A DNA stretch of 64,000 bases from Salvia splendens (GCF_004379255.2 NC_056035.1:29341208-29405207), one strand, 5' to 3'. Counted from the first letter of the stretch, positions 20,634 through 32,720 are shown. Notes: generated from the letters alone by a model not told the origin. Translations and numbers: made by a program.

Positions 20634-21645
20634 CTACTCATCCGGCGGCAACAACCCCAATTGTTTTTGGAGACCTACTATCATGCCCTCGTGCGTTTGA
20701 AGTTGCGTGGGGGTCATAGTTGACCTATCGGCCATATTGAGTTGGGCCAAAAGGGCCCACAACGAGTTGTTCGGGGGTGGAGGTGGAACATAGGGTGCGG
20801 GTTCAGGGGCGGGGGCCGATGGAGTCGCGGAGCGCCGGCGCTCGGCCTCCGCCTTCTTCCTTCCTTGCGGTCGGCGTTGGGAACCGCTTGGTCCGGCGTC
20901 GGGGCTACCCAAGTTAGCTCCGGCGAGTTGGCTAGCCACTTCTTCGGAGCCGGAGTCGGATAGGGATACCGACCTTGACTGTTTGGAGGAGCCGCTAGAG
21001 GGGGATGTTACGCCTCCCAGATACCTCGGGTGGAACCGCGTTTCCTGCCAAACGTTGAGGTACTTGAACGACTTACCGTTCATGGATTGGTATGTGCTCA
21101 GCGCCGCAGTGATGATGTCGACCTCGCTCCGGCCGCTCCCGGCATTCCGCGACTCACTGGAGGAAATAGCCATTGAACTTGCCAATTTCGTCGTTGGCTC
21201 GGCCGATGCAGTTGCGCACCATACTCTCGTTGCGCTCGATCGTTCCCGGCGGCCGGTTTGCATTGTACCGGCGAGGTACGCGCCACCAAAAGTGATCGCC
21301 CGATTGGTTCGTGCCAACCGCCGCATCTTCGGAGATTTCGAAGTACGCCTTGAACAATTTATCCATCTCCGCCGGCGTGTACGGTGTGCGGACACCGCTG
21401 CCGCGAGTAGGAGCTTGCGGAGGTTGGGAGGGGGCGGTCGGCCTAGGCTCCGGTGTCCACCCGTATCGTCCTTCGGAGGCACCTTGGTCGTCGATTGGGT
21501 ATGGACGGTAGCCACCCGGAACGGCCGAATCTTGGGTTTGAGGAGGGGCCGAATATTCCGTTTCCGGACTAGGAAACGGTTGTGAACCGAATCATTCGGG
21601 GTTCCAACCGTGGGAGCCCGTAGGGTTATCGCCTTGGCCGGACAT
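20634..21645 (-). pseudogene. Harbinger ORF1-like protein (Myb/NAM-associated type)
   Basis: The ATG at 21645 begins MSGQGDNPTGSHGWNPE, immediately followed by an in-frame TGA. Downstream a long frame gives a Pro-rich leader, then RTPYTPAEMDKLFKAYFEIS, FWWRVPRRYNANRP and CIGRANDEIGKFNGYFLQ, the trihelix/SANT-like fold common in Harbinger ORF1. After a +1 frameshift near 21165 the rest follows: SEVDIITAALSTYQSMNGK, NVWQETRFHPRY, a Ser-rich and basic region (RRPQGRKKAEAERR), and a tail ending LLPPDE. Genome pipelines often mislabel relatives as glutathione S-transferase T3-like. Confidence 0.75.
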
Positions 21646-21982
21646 AGTGATGTTGTAGGGTATGAGAGAATGAAGATGAAAATGGATATGAGAGATTGAA
21701 GATGAGAATAGAGATGAGAGAATGATGATGAGAATTGTGTAGTTTGATGTGAATTTTTGGGAGTGAAATTGGGGGTATTTATAGATGAAAGTGTGTATTT
21801 TGGGGTAAAAAAAATTAAAAAAAAAATTAAAATGTGGGAAAAAACGGTTATAAACGGATATAATTTTTTGGGAAGTGAAATTTTTTTATCGGTTTTTTTT
21901 AATTAAAAACCGATTTAAAAAAAAATTATTTAAACCCAACGGCTATGCCGTTGACGAATGAGGGCGCGCCACGTCAGCTGCT

Positions 21983-22028
21983 CGCTGGCACGGCGCTGCT
22001 CGATGCATCGAGCAGCGCCGTGCCAGCG
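21983..22028. repeat. perfect 46-bp GC palindrome in Harbinger subterminus
   Basis: Arms of 23 nt (CGCTGGCACGGCGCTGCTCG plus ATG, then the exact complement) are centred on ATGCAT. The left end of the element also contains GCCAGCGGCACGG, related to the arm. Confidence 0.9.
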
Positions 22029-22161
22029 GCGCGAGCGCAGCGGCGGCGGGTGGCGTCCGTGCCAGCGGCTCGGACGGCGGTGGCGAGCAGCGCCACCGTT
22101 GCGGATGCTCTTATGGGACAGATAGAGTTTTTCTTTTGAATTTTTAATCTCATTTATAAAA

Positions 22162-22685
22162 TGGATTTATTTCACCAACAGTCCCTAGATTTTAAAAATA
22201 TCACCCATGATCCCTGGATTGTGCTATCATCATGCCGGATGTACTTTTCACTATTCATGATGATTTTTGGCGAAAATACCCTCCGAATAAATTTTATAGC
22301 TGAAGGGAAATTTTGTCCATTCAGAAAAATGGGATACCTGGGTATAATTATGAATGGACAAAATACTAGAGAGATAGAAAAATATCATACCCAATACCCT
22401 GATATACTATTTTTATGAATGGACAAAATCGCCCTTCAACTATAAAATTGTTTGGGAGGGTATTATCGCCCAAAAATCACCATGAATAATAGTGATAAAG
22501 TATATTCGACGTGATTATAGCAAAATCTAGAGATCATGGGTGATATTTTTCTCCGTACTATTGTTCTAAATCGATAATTCAATCTGTATGACCGTTTTTA
22601 CTGATTATTTTTTTATCGATTTTCAGCTTATTTTTCGACCATCAAAATTGGTAAAATTCAAGGACTGCTGGTGAAATAAACCCAT
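22162..22685. mobile_element. inverted-repeat element, ends GTCC..CACCAACAG
   Basis: Left TTTATTTCACCAACAGTCC is inverted at 22660-22680 (GGACTGCTGGTGAAATAAA). Inner segments ATCACCCATGATC, GAATGGACAAAAT and TTGGCGAAAATACCC are mirrored too, so the 0.5-kb unit folds over most of its length. No coding sequence. Confidence 0.7.
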
Positions 22686-22759
22686 AGTACATGGACCAAG
22701 GACCATTTGTGTAGTTGAAATAATAGATGAATCAATATTGTTAATCTTTCTATCTTTAA

Positions 22760-23185
22760 ATCATGGGATATTGGTCCCTAAAACCATGAACTTTACTCAA
22801 ATTTTGGTATTTCCTGCGAACTTTGAAATTGGTCTTAAAAAACACAAACTTTACATTTTGTTTGTTATTTCTCATGGCAGCCCAAATAAGATATTTTCGG
22901 AAAAAATCTTATTATACGTGGGCAATCGTAAAATGTTTATGATATTTTGGATTACTTTTTATGTTCTGACAAGTAGGATAAACTGCTATGTATAAAATCA
23001 CGTTGATTTAGTAGTGCCAAGTAGGATAAAATATGCACGGAAGTTGGTTGGTTATGGTGATTGACATGTCATGGAAAATAACAAACAAAATTTAAAGTTT
23101 GTAATTTTTTAGACCAATTTCAAAGTACATGCGAAATACCAAAATTTTACCAAAGTTGATAGTTTTAGACACCAATATCCCTTAA
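22760..23185. mobile_element. second inverted-repeat element
   Basis: GATATTGGTCCCTAAAACCA at the left matches the complement of TTTAGACACCAATATCCC on the right. ACTTTGAAATTGGTCT and AACAAACAAAATTTAAAGT are mirrored. A fragment of a related unit lies at about 27776-27960. Confidence 0.65.
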
Positions 23186-23209
23186 ATCATTACTAATTTT
23201 AATTTTTTT

Positions 23210-23423
23210 TAATTACCAAGGATATCCACCGGCAGACACAGTGACTATCCCTTTTTTAATTACCAAGGATATCCACCGGCAGACATAGTGACTATCCCCG
23301 CGCTGCCTCAAATGGATAGAACTACTAATCAAAGGATTTAAATCATTACTAGTTTAATCCCCCGCGCTGCCTCAAATGGATAGAACTACTAATCAAAGGA
23401 TTTAAATCATTACTAGTTTAATC
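23210..23423. repeat. two adjacent tandem duplications
   Basis: Unit 1 (AATTACCAAGGATATCCACC and onward, about 45 bp) is present twice at 23210-23298. Unit 2 (CCGCGCTGCCTCAAATGGAT and onward, about 63 bp) is present twice at 23298-23423. Copies are almost identical. Confidence 0.85.
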
Positions 23424-23684
23424 AATAGTTTTAATCTTGATTTGAAGTTAACAGCACCATAAAATGAAAATTGTTTGTTTTACTTCAAATGTTCCTTATT
23501 TACAAGAAATCCCAAATTAAATTAAATTAAATTAAATGCGTGGATGCAAAGCACATGAGCCAGGATTGTTGGCGATGGGCCCCACAGAAAAAATAAATAA
23601 ATTAGGCATCAAGGTCGGTTTAATTAATTACTGTAATTAGCTACAAAATCCCCTGCTTCCGCCGCTAACCACTCTCTTACTAAT

Positions 23685-23691
23685 TTATAAA
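23685..23691 (+). promoter_or_regulatory. TATA-like box of the small gene
   Basis: TTATAAA lies 73 bp before the ATG at 23764, in the first non-repetitive stretch after the tandem repeats. Confidence 0.4.
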
Positions 23692-23763
23692 CAACCACTA
23701 ATATTCCTCATTCATCCCACGCCATTAAATCCTCTCTGACTCACGCAGATCTGAAATCTCGCT

Positions 23764-24129
23764 ATGTCGGCGGGCGCGGCCGGCGACGGTTTCCACCGCG
23801 GAATATTCGAGGGATGCATCTCCGGCAGGGACATGAACATTGAGCGGCGGCCGTACCATAAGAACTGCAAGTGCGCCCTCCACAAGGAGCGCGGCCACTG
23901 CAGCCATGCCTCTCGCCACAACTCGATCTCCTATCCGATTCGGAGGACGTGGAGCGAGGGCTGCTTGGCGCTCATGAATCTCTCCTCTCCGATCACCGGC
24001 GCCGCCTCTCCGTGCCAGAATTCGCCCTCCTTTGCCGCCGCCTCCGCGGCGCAGGGGGATATGACGAGGACGCAGACGCATCTGGTCCTGTACAAGGAGG
24101 AGGACGACGAAGAGGAAGAGGTCGATTAG
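23764..24129 (+). CDS. conserved-looking plant protein of unknown function, 121 aa
   Basis: An uninterrupted single-exon frame with GC-rich third positions, unlike the AT-rich flanks. It starts MSAGAAGDGFHRGIFEGCIS and has a Cys/His-rich core (ERRPYHKNCKCALHKERGHC) that could bind a metal. Next come SISYPIRRTWSEGCLALMNL, a Ser/Ala-rich stretch, and an acidic end (YKEEDDEEEEVD). There is no signal peptide or membrane segment. The HRGIFE..C and YHKNC..ALHK..G and SYPIRR.WSEG pattern reminds me of a small plant-specific family, but I cannot name it with certainty. The antisense 146-codon frame (23725-24165) is a shadow. Confidence 0.8.
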   Translation: MSAGAAGDGFHRGIFEGCISGRDMNIERRPYHKNCKCALHKERGHCSHASRHNSISYPIRRTWSEGCLALMNLSSPITGAASPCQNSPSFAAASAAQGDMTRTQTHLVLYKEEDDEEEEVD

Positions 24130-24496
24130 GGTTTTTTTTCTCTCTCTTTTTTTCTTTATTGACATTGATTCATGGCATATTTTAGGGAAATTCGTTCAAT
24201 TGTGAGAGATCAGAAATATATGTTTTCATATTTTTAGAATTGAGTATTCATTGATTTTTAGTGATAGGTTTTTAGTTTTCTATATCCAATTTTATTCAGA
24301 TTTAAGAATATTGATTTTGTTCCATGGTTACTTCTGTTACCTCTGCTTCTCTAACTTTACATATACTGTATATAATTTTTTTTATTAATCTTCAAACTCC
24401 TCAATGTTAATTTATCTCAGCACATTAATTTTATTCTCGCTTCTTATTTCATATCGGAAATATATTACTGATTGTTACTTATTAATTAGTGTTAAG
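24130..24496. other. 3' flank of the small gene
   Basis: T-rich sequence, plausible 3' UTR. No separate feature. Confidence 0.3.
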
Positions 24497-24608
24497 ATAT
24501 TTGTTTACATAATCTTTTTGAAAAGATTATGGTGAAAGAAATTGATTTACCGAAGATATTTATTTACATAATCTTCTCGAAAAGATTATGGTGAAAGAAA
24601 TTGATTTA
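24497..24608. repeat. tandem duplication containing a hairpin
   Basis: A unit of about 55 bp occurs twice. Each contains ATAATCTT(T/C)T(T/C)GAAAAGATTAT, an inverted repeat with a short loop, followed by GGTGAAAGAAATTGATTTAC. Confidence 0.8.
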
Positions 24609-24807
24609 CCATATCTTATAGTTTGAGAAATTCCAAACTAAATGATTTGTTTTATTTTATTAAAAATTAATTATTTTAAGTGTATTATTTTACAGATATT
24701 AATGATCTGTAAAGAAGAGTAGTAGAACTGGCGCTCACGAAATTAATCGCTGTGGCCCACATTCATAATTCATCCAACCCACATGAACTCTTAGATATTT
24801 ATCTCAC

Positions 24808-26133
<1,326 letters not shown>

Positions 26134-26643
26134 TACTCTCTGTCTCACAATAAAAGTCACACTTTGTCATTTTAGTCTATTCCATAATAAGAATCACACT
26201 TTATTTTTACCATAAATGGTAAGTACGTAGGTCTCATATTCTACTAACTCACTTCAATCACATTTATTATAAAACCAATAAAAAAAGTGGGTCTCACATT
26301 CCACTAATTAACTTTTCCAACCTACAATTCTTTATATGCTCCCTCCGTTTCCGATTAATTGTCACTCTTTTCCATTTCGGTTCATCAATCAATAATCGTC
26401 ACACTTCATTTTTATCATAAATGGTAAGTAGGTCTCACATTTCACTAACTCACTTCACTCACATTTTATTATAAAACCAATATAAAAAAATGGGTCTCAC
26501 ATTCCACTAACTTTTTCAACCAACTTTTCTTTATATTTCTTAAAATCCGTGTCCGGTTAAAGAGTAACAATTAATCGGGGACGGATGGAGTATTTCTTAA
26601 AACTCGTGTCCACAATAAATCTTATTATGGAATGGAGAGAGTA
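26134..26643. mobile_element. Stowaway MITE with a second Stowaway nested inside
   Basis: Outer ends are TACTCTCTGTCTCACAATAA and TTATTATGGAATGGAGAGAG. Inner ends are GCTCCCTCCGTTTCCGATTA (about 26338) and TTAATCGGGGACGGATGGAG (to 26592). The inner copy lies near the right end of the outer one. Confidence 0.8.
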
Positions 26644-26979
26644 TTTGTCATAACCTTTTTAAAAAATGAGTGAAAAAATGAAGTAATTTAATTTTTTTTG
26701 GAGGTGGACAAATATAAAAGATCACAACAGACGTAAAAATATAAAAAAAAGTAGTACTACTAGAAAACTTATTCCTAGATTATAAGAAATAGAAAACTAC
26801 TTGAGCGTTGAGAACATGGGATGGGATGCACCTATTGTATCATGTGCTAGTCACGAGGTGTGTTTGTCTCTCCTGTGCTGACTACTTATTTTATTCTCAT
26901 TTAGCAGAGATTATTTGTTATTATGTCGGCAGTCCGATTTGTCTTAATCTACGTATGCTGGAGCATGTTCTAATGATTA

Positions 26980-27384
26980 GAGCATCTCCAATGATTCTGG
27001 ACAAGCCATAGGGTAGCCACAACTCCTTATGTCACATCATCAGGATAAGCAACTGGACAAGTAATAGGTTAGTCACAATAAACAAAATTATAAAAAATAA
27101 ATAATTAACAATCACACAAAATACGGAATTAAATTTACGACACAGATACGTGCAAATCGCGAATATATAGTGTTTCGAAAATTAAATAAAATAAAAAATA
27201 AAAAATCGGTTGGTCGATCGCTCGCCGATCGGGAGCCTGCAATGGCGGCCAGCCGATCGGCGAGCGCCCGAAAATCGGCGTGCGCTCGCCGATTTTCCGC
27301 TCGCCGGCTGCAATGGTTCGGCGAGCGGACCGGCCAGTGCCGAGAATCGACTAGCCGGTCCGCTCGCTGCCAATGTGGATGCTC
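26980..27384. mobile_element. Harbinger MITE, GAGCATCC family
   Basis: GAGCATCTCCAATG..CCAATGTGGATGCTC with TTA on both sides (26977-26979, 27385-27387). The right half is GC-rich and built of mirrored CGCTCGCCGAT and ATCGGCGAGCG motifs. It is non-coding and shares its ends with 3442-5402 and 20323-22110, so it could be mobilised by their proteins. Confidence 0.85.
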
Positions 27385-27474
27385 TTAGTGTTTTATTCAC
27401 TGATGACTGGTACACTATTGCTCCCTCCACCCCATTTTAGAGTACCATTTGGATTTAATACAAATTTTAAGAAA

Positions 27475-27701
27475 TACTTCCTCCGTCCCGTAAGAACTTG
27501 CACTCTTTCCTTTTTAGTCCGTTCCACAAGAATATGCACTTTCTAATTTTGGAAACACTTTTCCCTCTATTAAGGTGAGACTCATTCTCCACTAACAATA
27601 CTTTACTTACTTTTTCTCTCTACCTCTCTCTAACTTTACCAACTTTGCATTAAAGCCTGTGCTGAACCCAAAGTGCATATTCTTTGGTAACGGAGGGAGT
27701 A
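27475..27701. mobile_element. Stowaway MITE
   Basis: TACTTCCTCCGTCCCGTAAG at left and GTAACGGAGGGAGTA at right, with AAGTGCATATTCTT subterminal motifs. The same subfamily is found within the 2551-3291 palindrome. Confidence 0.85.
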
Positions 27702-27988
27702 TAAAAGAAAGTTGGTGAAAAAAGATAGTGGATTGTGGGTCATACTTTTATATATTAGTTTTATAATAAAAAGTGAACTACGCAAATGGTCTATGAACTA
27801 TGCGTTTCACATGAAAACGGTCCCTAAACTTTAAAAATAGTCCTTGGACTACGGTCTAATCACATTCATGGTACTTTTTTCACTATTCATCACAATTTTG
27901 ACCCAAAAATGCCCCATAAGGTATGAAGGGTATTTTTAGACTTTCATATATAGGTACTAGATTTGATATTTTCTTTATCACTCTCCAG
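27702..27988. other. partial inverted-repeat element remnant
   Basis: Contains GGTCTATGAACTATGCG, GGTCCCTAAACTTT and TCACTATTCATCACAATTTT, which relate to the 22162-22685 and 22760-23185 units. It appears truncated. Confidence 0.4.
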
Positions 27989-28206
27989 TACTCCCTCCGT
28001 CTCACTCAAGATGGCCACATTCTTGAGGGGCGCAGAGTTTTAGGTGGAATAGTTGGTTGTGATAAAGTAGAGTGTAAAAAATAATTGAATATTTTAATGT
28101 GGAGAGATGAGAGATAGAGATTTAATTCCAAATATAGTAAGTAGACATCTTGAATGGAACAAACTAAAAATGAAAGGTGAACATCTTGAATGAGACGGAG
28201 GGAGTA
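27989..28206. mobile_element. Stowaway MITE
   Basis: TACTCCCTCCGTCTCACTCA and TGAATGAGACGGAGGGAGTA are nearly exact inverted ends, with CAAGATGGCCACATTCTTG inside. A partial relative lies at 40983-41100. Confidence 0.9.
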
Positions 28207-28261
28207 CTGAATATGATATTTTTCTTATAATTTGAGTACCTAAAATGATATTTTTCACTTC

Positions 28262-28928
28262 ACTTTTTCAATCATTTTATGTCAGATCATCTTTCTCTTT
28301 CTTTCTCTAAAACTTTTAGAAAGTAGTTTAAAATTAAAAATAAAGAAATGTAAAGAAATGTGGGTTGGAAAAGTTAATGGAATATGACTATATGAGGTTC
28401 ACTTTTTTATATATTAGTTTTATAATAGAATGTGAGTGAAATAAGTTAATGGAATATGAGACCTAATTACCATTTATGGTAAAAGTGAAATGTGACTCTT
28501 ATTAGAGGCCTGACTGAAATGGCAAAATGTGGCTCTTATCATCAGACGAAGGGAGTATTTATTTAAATTTAAAGTATTTTGAATTTGTGCTTATTTAAAA
28601 CTTCGGGTTAAGATTGTAACACCTGTCTTTTTTGAGCGATAGTCAATCAAATATCGCATTGCATTAGTTGTTTTTCTCGTTTGTTCGGGTTTTAAAACGT
28701 GTGCGATCTCGATAATCATAAAGAAGACGTTTAATAGTTTTTGCTAAATGCGGTATAAAAATCTATGAGTTCTTTTAACACAAAGTTCAAATAGAATTTG
28801 CAAAGTCCTATGTTATTACAATTTGAATATCGATAATACAAAAAAAAAAGAGGAGATGCGCCCTCCGGACCTTGCTCGATGGTCACGCCTTATACCCCGA
28901 TACCCACGAAAGGATAAGAAGCATGTTA
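28262..28928 (+). repeat. 667-bp segment, left copy
   Basis: Includes a MITE-like part ending GACGAAGGGAGTATTTA, then AAGAT and the first 314 bp of an LTR (TGTAACACCTG.. from 28615). It recurs as a direct copy at 35725-36607 with a few percent difference, apart from a SINE inserted in the right copy. Part of it (to about 28610) has a third copy at 41158-41500. Confidence 0.85.
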
Positions 28929-30756
28929 GAGCTCTCAGTAGTAGTGTGGTTTGAGAATTTCTCTCACTAGGATTTTTCTCCTCCTTCTCTCTAGAAATTT
29001 CCTAGCTCCTCACTCTCTCTCTCGCTTTTCTTCGCTTTCAGACGCCTTTTTCCCCATTCCACTCCGATTAAACACTTCCCCTTACTGAGAGCTTCCCTTT
29101 GATTATCATGTCAAACGGTGGAGGGTGTTTTTTTCGGCGGTGGCGGAGGTTTGAAGTTCCAGCAGTAGCTCCGGCGGGAGTTCATCCCCATTTCCGGCGA
29201 CCCTATCCCAAACCCATTTCGTTAAATCTCTTCATCCACCTGATAACCTTCCTTTGAATATCTTTTTATCCGGTGGTTGTGATTCTTACGGTGGTGGTGA
29301 AGTTTTCCAGTTCCGGGAGAAATTCCGGCGAGAAGTTTTTGGTGATTTCACCATTAAACTTCTTACTTCTCATCTATTAAACACTCTTTCCAGCCGTTGT
29401 GCTCTCTTTGCCCATCATTTCAAGCAGTGGAAGTGTCTTCTTTTTCGAGGAGTTAGAGGAGTTGAGAAGTACCGGCAGTAACTGGAAGTAAGTTCTTGGA
29501 GGTTTTCCGGCGTACACAGCAACGACCATCGAATCCCACCGGGGAGGGCTGCTAGGTTGTTGGATAAAACACTCGATAAGTTCCCTGTTCCTCATCTTTA
29601 TTCATCGTGTGTTAAATCTGTGTGAATTACTGTTCCGTTGAGTTACTGTTTTGAATCCTTTTTGTGCCTAAGTGTTTTAGGAGGTGTTGTGTTTTCGATT
29701 TGTTTTTCTTTAGTGTTGAGAATTATCCATTACAATCCCTTGTGGATTAGTAGAATTTCATGAAGATTTAAGAAAGAAAAAGATCTTCCGGCGAGGCGCC
29801 GGCGACTGCCTCGTCATCTTCTCAGGCTTCTACCATCGTCAACCCCTCAACTCCTCAACAAATCAAATTTGAATTTTGAATTGGGCGGCTGCTTCCTCGA
29901 GTTTTAGAAGAGTTGTCTTGGGGAGGTAGAGGATTCCTTGGAATTGCTAAGTCCTTTCTCCAAGAAGGCGACTGGAACCTTGGGAGGTGCAAGAGCCGTT
30001 TACTTGGAAGTTGGATATAATTAAATTGGGCGGCTGCATAGGAATTTGCAGAACAGTCACACTTGGGCGGCTAGGTTGGAGGAGTTTGAAGAGGCACTAG
30101 CTTGCAAGGAGGCTGTTTCCTTAGAACTAGAGTGATCACGTGAATCAATTACAGGTGGATTCCTTGGATTCTGGAAGAGGCTGCATTGGGTTTGTTGAGG
30201 CGGCCGCATTGCCTTTACCAAGGCAGAGGTCCCTCGAACTTGGGTGCATCTTTTTCTCTTGGCGGCTAGGACACAGTGGTAATCAAGGAGCCGCCACCTG
30301 GAACCACGTGGTCACCTACCCAGCAGCCACGTAAACCGGGACTCATCATCCACATCACCAAGTGTCATCATCCGAGCGGGACGTGACTCAGCAGCCACAT
30401 CTGCCGTGACTCATTATCCACGTCGGACGTGACTCAGCACACACGTCAGCATGACTCATCCCCCACGTTGGTCCTGACTCAGCATCCACATCGGACGTGA
30501 TTCAGCCGCCACATCATCTCTGTCATCATCCACGTCGGTCGTGTCTGGTCGCCACGTCAGCCAGATCTCGGCCAACTTCTGCGCACACCATACCGAGTCA
30601 CCGCCACCTGGTGAGCGCCCATCCTTGGCCGTCCCCCTCGGCCAGACACGCAAGGCGGTCTCCAGTCAACCGATGTCCTACGCTTAGCCAATTCACGGCT
30701 ACCCAGGAAGTTCCCTTTACTTTTTCGATTATCCTTTGTTTCACTTTACTTCTTCT
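28929..30756 (+). other. LINE 5' region
   Basis: Pyrimidine-rich start (CTCTCTCTCGC, TTCTTCGCTTTC) typical of a leader, then sequence with repeated GGCGGCTG and TTCCGGCG phrases. Short open frames at 29254-29481 and 30140-30334 have no recognisable domain. The last part is a degenerate tandem repeat. Confidence 0.5.
30340..30600 (+). repeat. degenerate 22-30 bp repeat upstream of LINE ORF1
   Basis: Successive copies of (A/C)GTGACTCAGCANCCACATC and TGACTCATCATCCACGTCGG, at least eight, differ in length and sequence. The array ends about 160 bp before the ORF1 ATG. Confidence 0.75.
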
Positions 30757-32215
30757 ATGGCCCCGCAGGACAAGAGCTGGAGCGAGATCGTCTCCAAGAA
30801 AAACAAGAAGAAGGAGAACGATGAAGTGATTAAAGCGGCTATGTGACAACAATACACCGACTACCTCCATACGAACAAAGGCGGGACGGACGACATCAGC
30901 GACCATGATGAAGTGGACTGCATACCAGAGACACCGGACAAGCCGCTAAAAACTCCCGACGAAGCACATGTCCAGGAGGGGGAGACAACAGCGGGTGGCG
31001 AGAGTTTCGTTGAAGTGCTCCCGGCTTATCAAGCATGGCTCAAGAGGGCCGCTCAGTTCGACGTGGACCCGGGATTCCAAAAAGAGGATCTAACCCTTAT
31101 CAATTATGAAATGATTAATTCTGACCTCCTCATTCTTGACGAACCTGATGTCACCCCCGTCCTTCACGGATGGGGCTCATGTTTAATTGGCAGGTTCGCT
31201 GGTAGGTTCCCCGGCAAGGAGGCCATATTCGACCTAATGAGGCGATGGAAGTGCAAATCACGAGTTACCTTTCACCGGAAGGGGTGGCTCTGCTTCCAGT
31301 TTGGAAGCGATGGAAAAGATCCGCCAGCAAGGTCCGTTTGACATTTTCGGGATACCCTTGGTGCTTCAACCTTTGCCGAAGAAGTTTGATCCGGACAGGG
31401 AACCCGAAGTCATGGTTCCAATCTGGCTGAGTCTGGTGGACTTGTCCCTGGAACTTTGGAACCTTACGGCGTTGAGCAAGATTGCCTCATGCATAGGGAC
31501 CCCGCTCTCTACCGATTTCAGCACCTTGAGGCGCGAGACTTTGGATGGCCCTCACATCCAAGTAATCATCGATACAGCAAAATGACCGAAGGAGTCCCTT
31601 ACAATTCGGCTTCCAAGAGGTGATTATGTGGAGCAGAAAATTGAGTACGAGTTCATCCCGAAATTTTGCAAAGCATGCAAAACTTACGAACATTTTTCGG
31701 ATGAATGTCGGGGCAGACAGGAGCCAGGGGACCAGGCGCAGAGATTCGTACCCTTTCAACGACTGAGGAGCCGAGGAGGGGAGGGCAACGGCCCAAGGTT
31801 CCCACTGCAGCAACCGAACAGACCGCAGCACCCTGCTCAGCAGCCGAGGATGAATGCCCCAGTTAACGGTGATCAGGGCACGGGGCAGGCAGCCGGTACA
31901 GGCGTCCGGGAGCGCTCCAGGTCCAGAACGCGTCCTCAACAGCATTGGAAGCTAACGGGTAATGTCTACCCAATTGATATGAGAACAGTGAGGCCTAGGG
32001 ACAAATTGCGGGATGATCCGAGGGGAAGGCCTGCCGGTCCTGAGAGCCTGTCATCCCCGAATAAGTTCGCTCCCCTGGCCGAGGGGACCAGCACCGACCC
32101 GATTGTGATCGAGGAAGATTCGACAGCTGCCCATCACAGCCTTGCGAATGACATCCTCGCAGCCGTTCTGCCACCCATCTTGGCAGCCTTACCCGGGAAT
32201 GCAATGCTGGACTAG
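30757..32215 (+). pseudogene. LINE ORF1, DUF4283 / CCHC nucleic-acid-binding protein
   Basis: ATG 30757 (MAPQDKSWSEIVSKKNKKK) is followed by an in-frame TGA at 30844. The frame then runs through the DUF4283-type region (GWGSCLIGRFAGRFPGKEAI, LMRRWKCK). A frameshift near 31310 leads to GIPLVLQPLPKKFDPD and WLSLVDLSLELWN. After another stop (TGA near 31583) it continues to the knuckle FCKACKTYEHFSDEC (C-x2-C-x4-H-x4-C) and a basic, Pro/Gln-rich tail. ORF1 proteins coat LINE RNA for target-primed integration. Confidence 0.8.
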
Positions 32216-32720
32216 CCGACCCCATACGTTAATGCGGACAGACGGCATCGGAGCCGTAGCCATGACCCGAGGATCCAACGGGAGAAGGCTCAAGCGGAAA
32301 ACATTGCCGAAGGACAGAGGCAATGAAGTCGTGACAGAGGTTGTGGAAGTGGTGGCCCCGGTGGAGCTTCAAACTCAAACTGTCTCATCCGGCAAGGAGG
32401 GCATCGGGGGGGAAAAAGAAGAACAAGAAGCAGCCGAAGGTCGCTTCGGATGTCCTTGAACCGTCAGTCGTTACTTGTGAGGGGACCGAGGGGCAGGTTG
32501 TTGAGGCCGACGGCCCTGAGAAGGAGTCAGTAGTGGCCGAGGCCCATCCCACCGATACCGGCACCCGACGAAGCCGACCCGACACACGACAGAGCCGTGC
32601 CGATAGAGATGGGGAACCCGGCAGCATGCGTAAATCCAAGTACCGATCCCGATCAAGGAAGAGGGATGTCACCCTCTCCCATTGGGAGGATGGACTAGAA
32701 GCTGATCCCGGGGTGTCCCA
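32216..32720 (+). other. LINE inter-ORF region
   Basis: Frames here are rich in Lys, Arg, Glu and Ser (RKSKYRSRSRKRD just before ORF2). This may be a frameshifted continuation of the ORF1 tail, since plant L1 elements often carry a basic linker. No domain is seen. Confidence 0.4.

Larger units (their letters stand above)
20323..22110 (-). mobile_element. Harbinger element carrying only the ORF1 (Myb-like) gene
   Basis: Starts GAGCATCCACAACCG, ends CGTTGCGGATGCTC, with TTA duplicated on both sides (20320-20322 and 22111-22113). It is 1788 bp with one minus-strand gene and no transposase. Termini, size, gene orientation and the GC-rich palindromic right end parallel the transposase-only element at 3442-5402. 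Confidence 0.85.
20177..22126. mobile_element. Stowaway-like MITE split by a Harbinger insertion
   Basis: Left TTTGTCTCACAAAAGATGTC and right TGGGACAGATAGAG are inverted termini of a small MITE. AAGTGTGTCATCTAT on the left continues as TATGGGACAG after removing 20323-22110 plus one TTA. Confidence 0.6.

Noticed and set aside
23725..24165. 146-codon minus-strand frame over the small gene
   Set aside because: Antisense shadow; the plus frame has the conserved-looking Cys/His core and better codon pattern.
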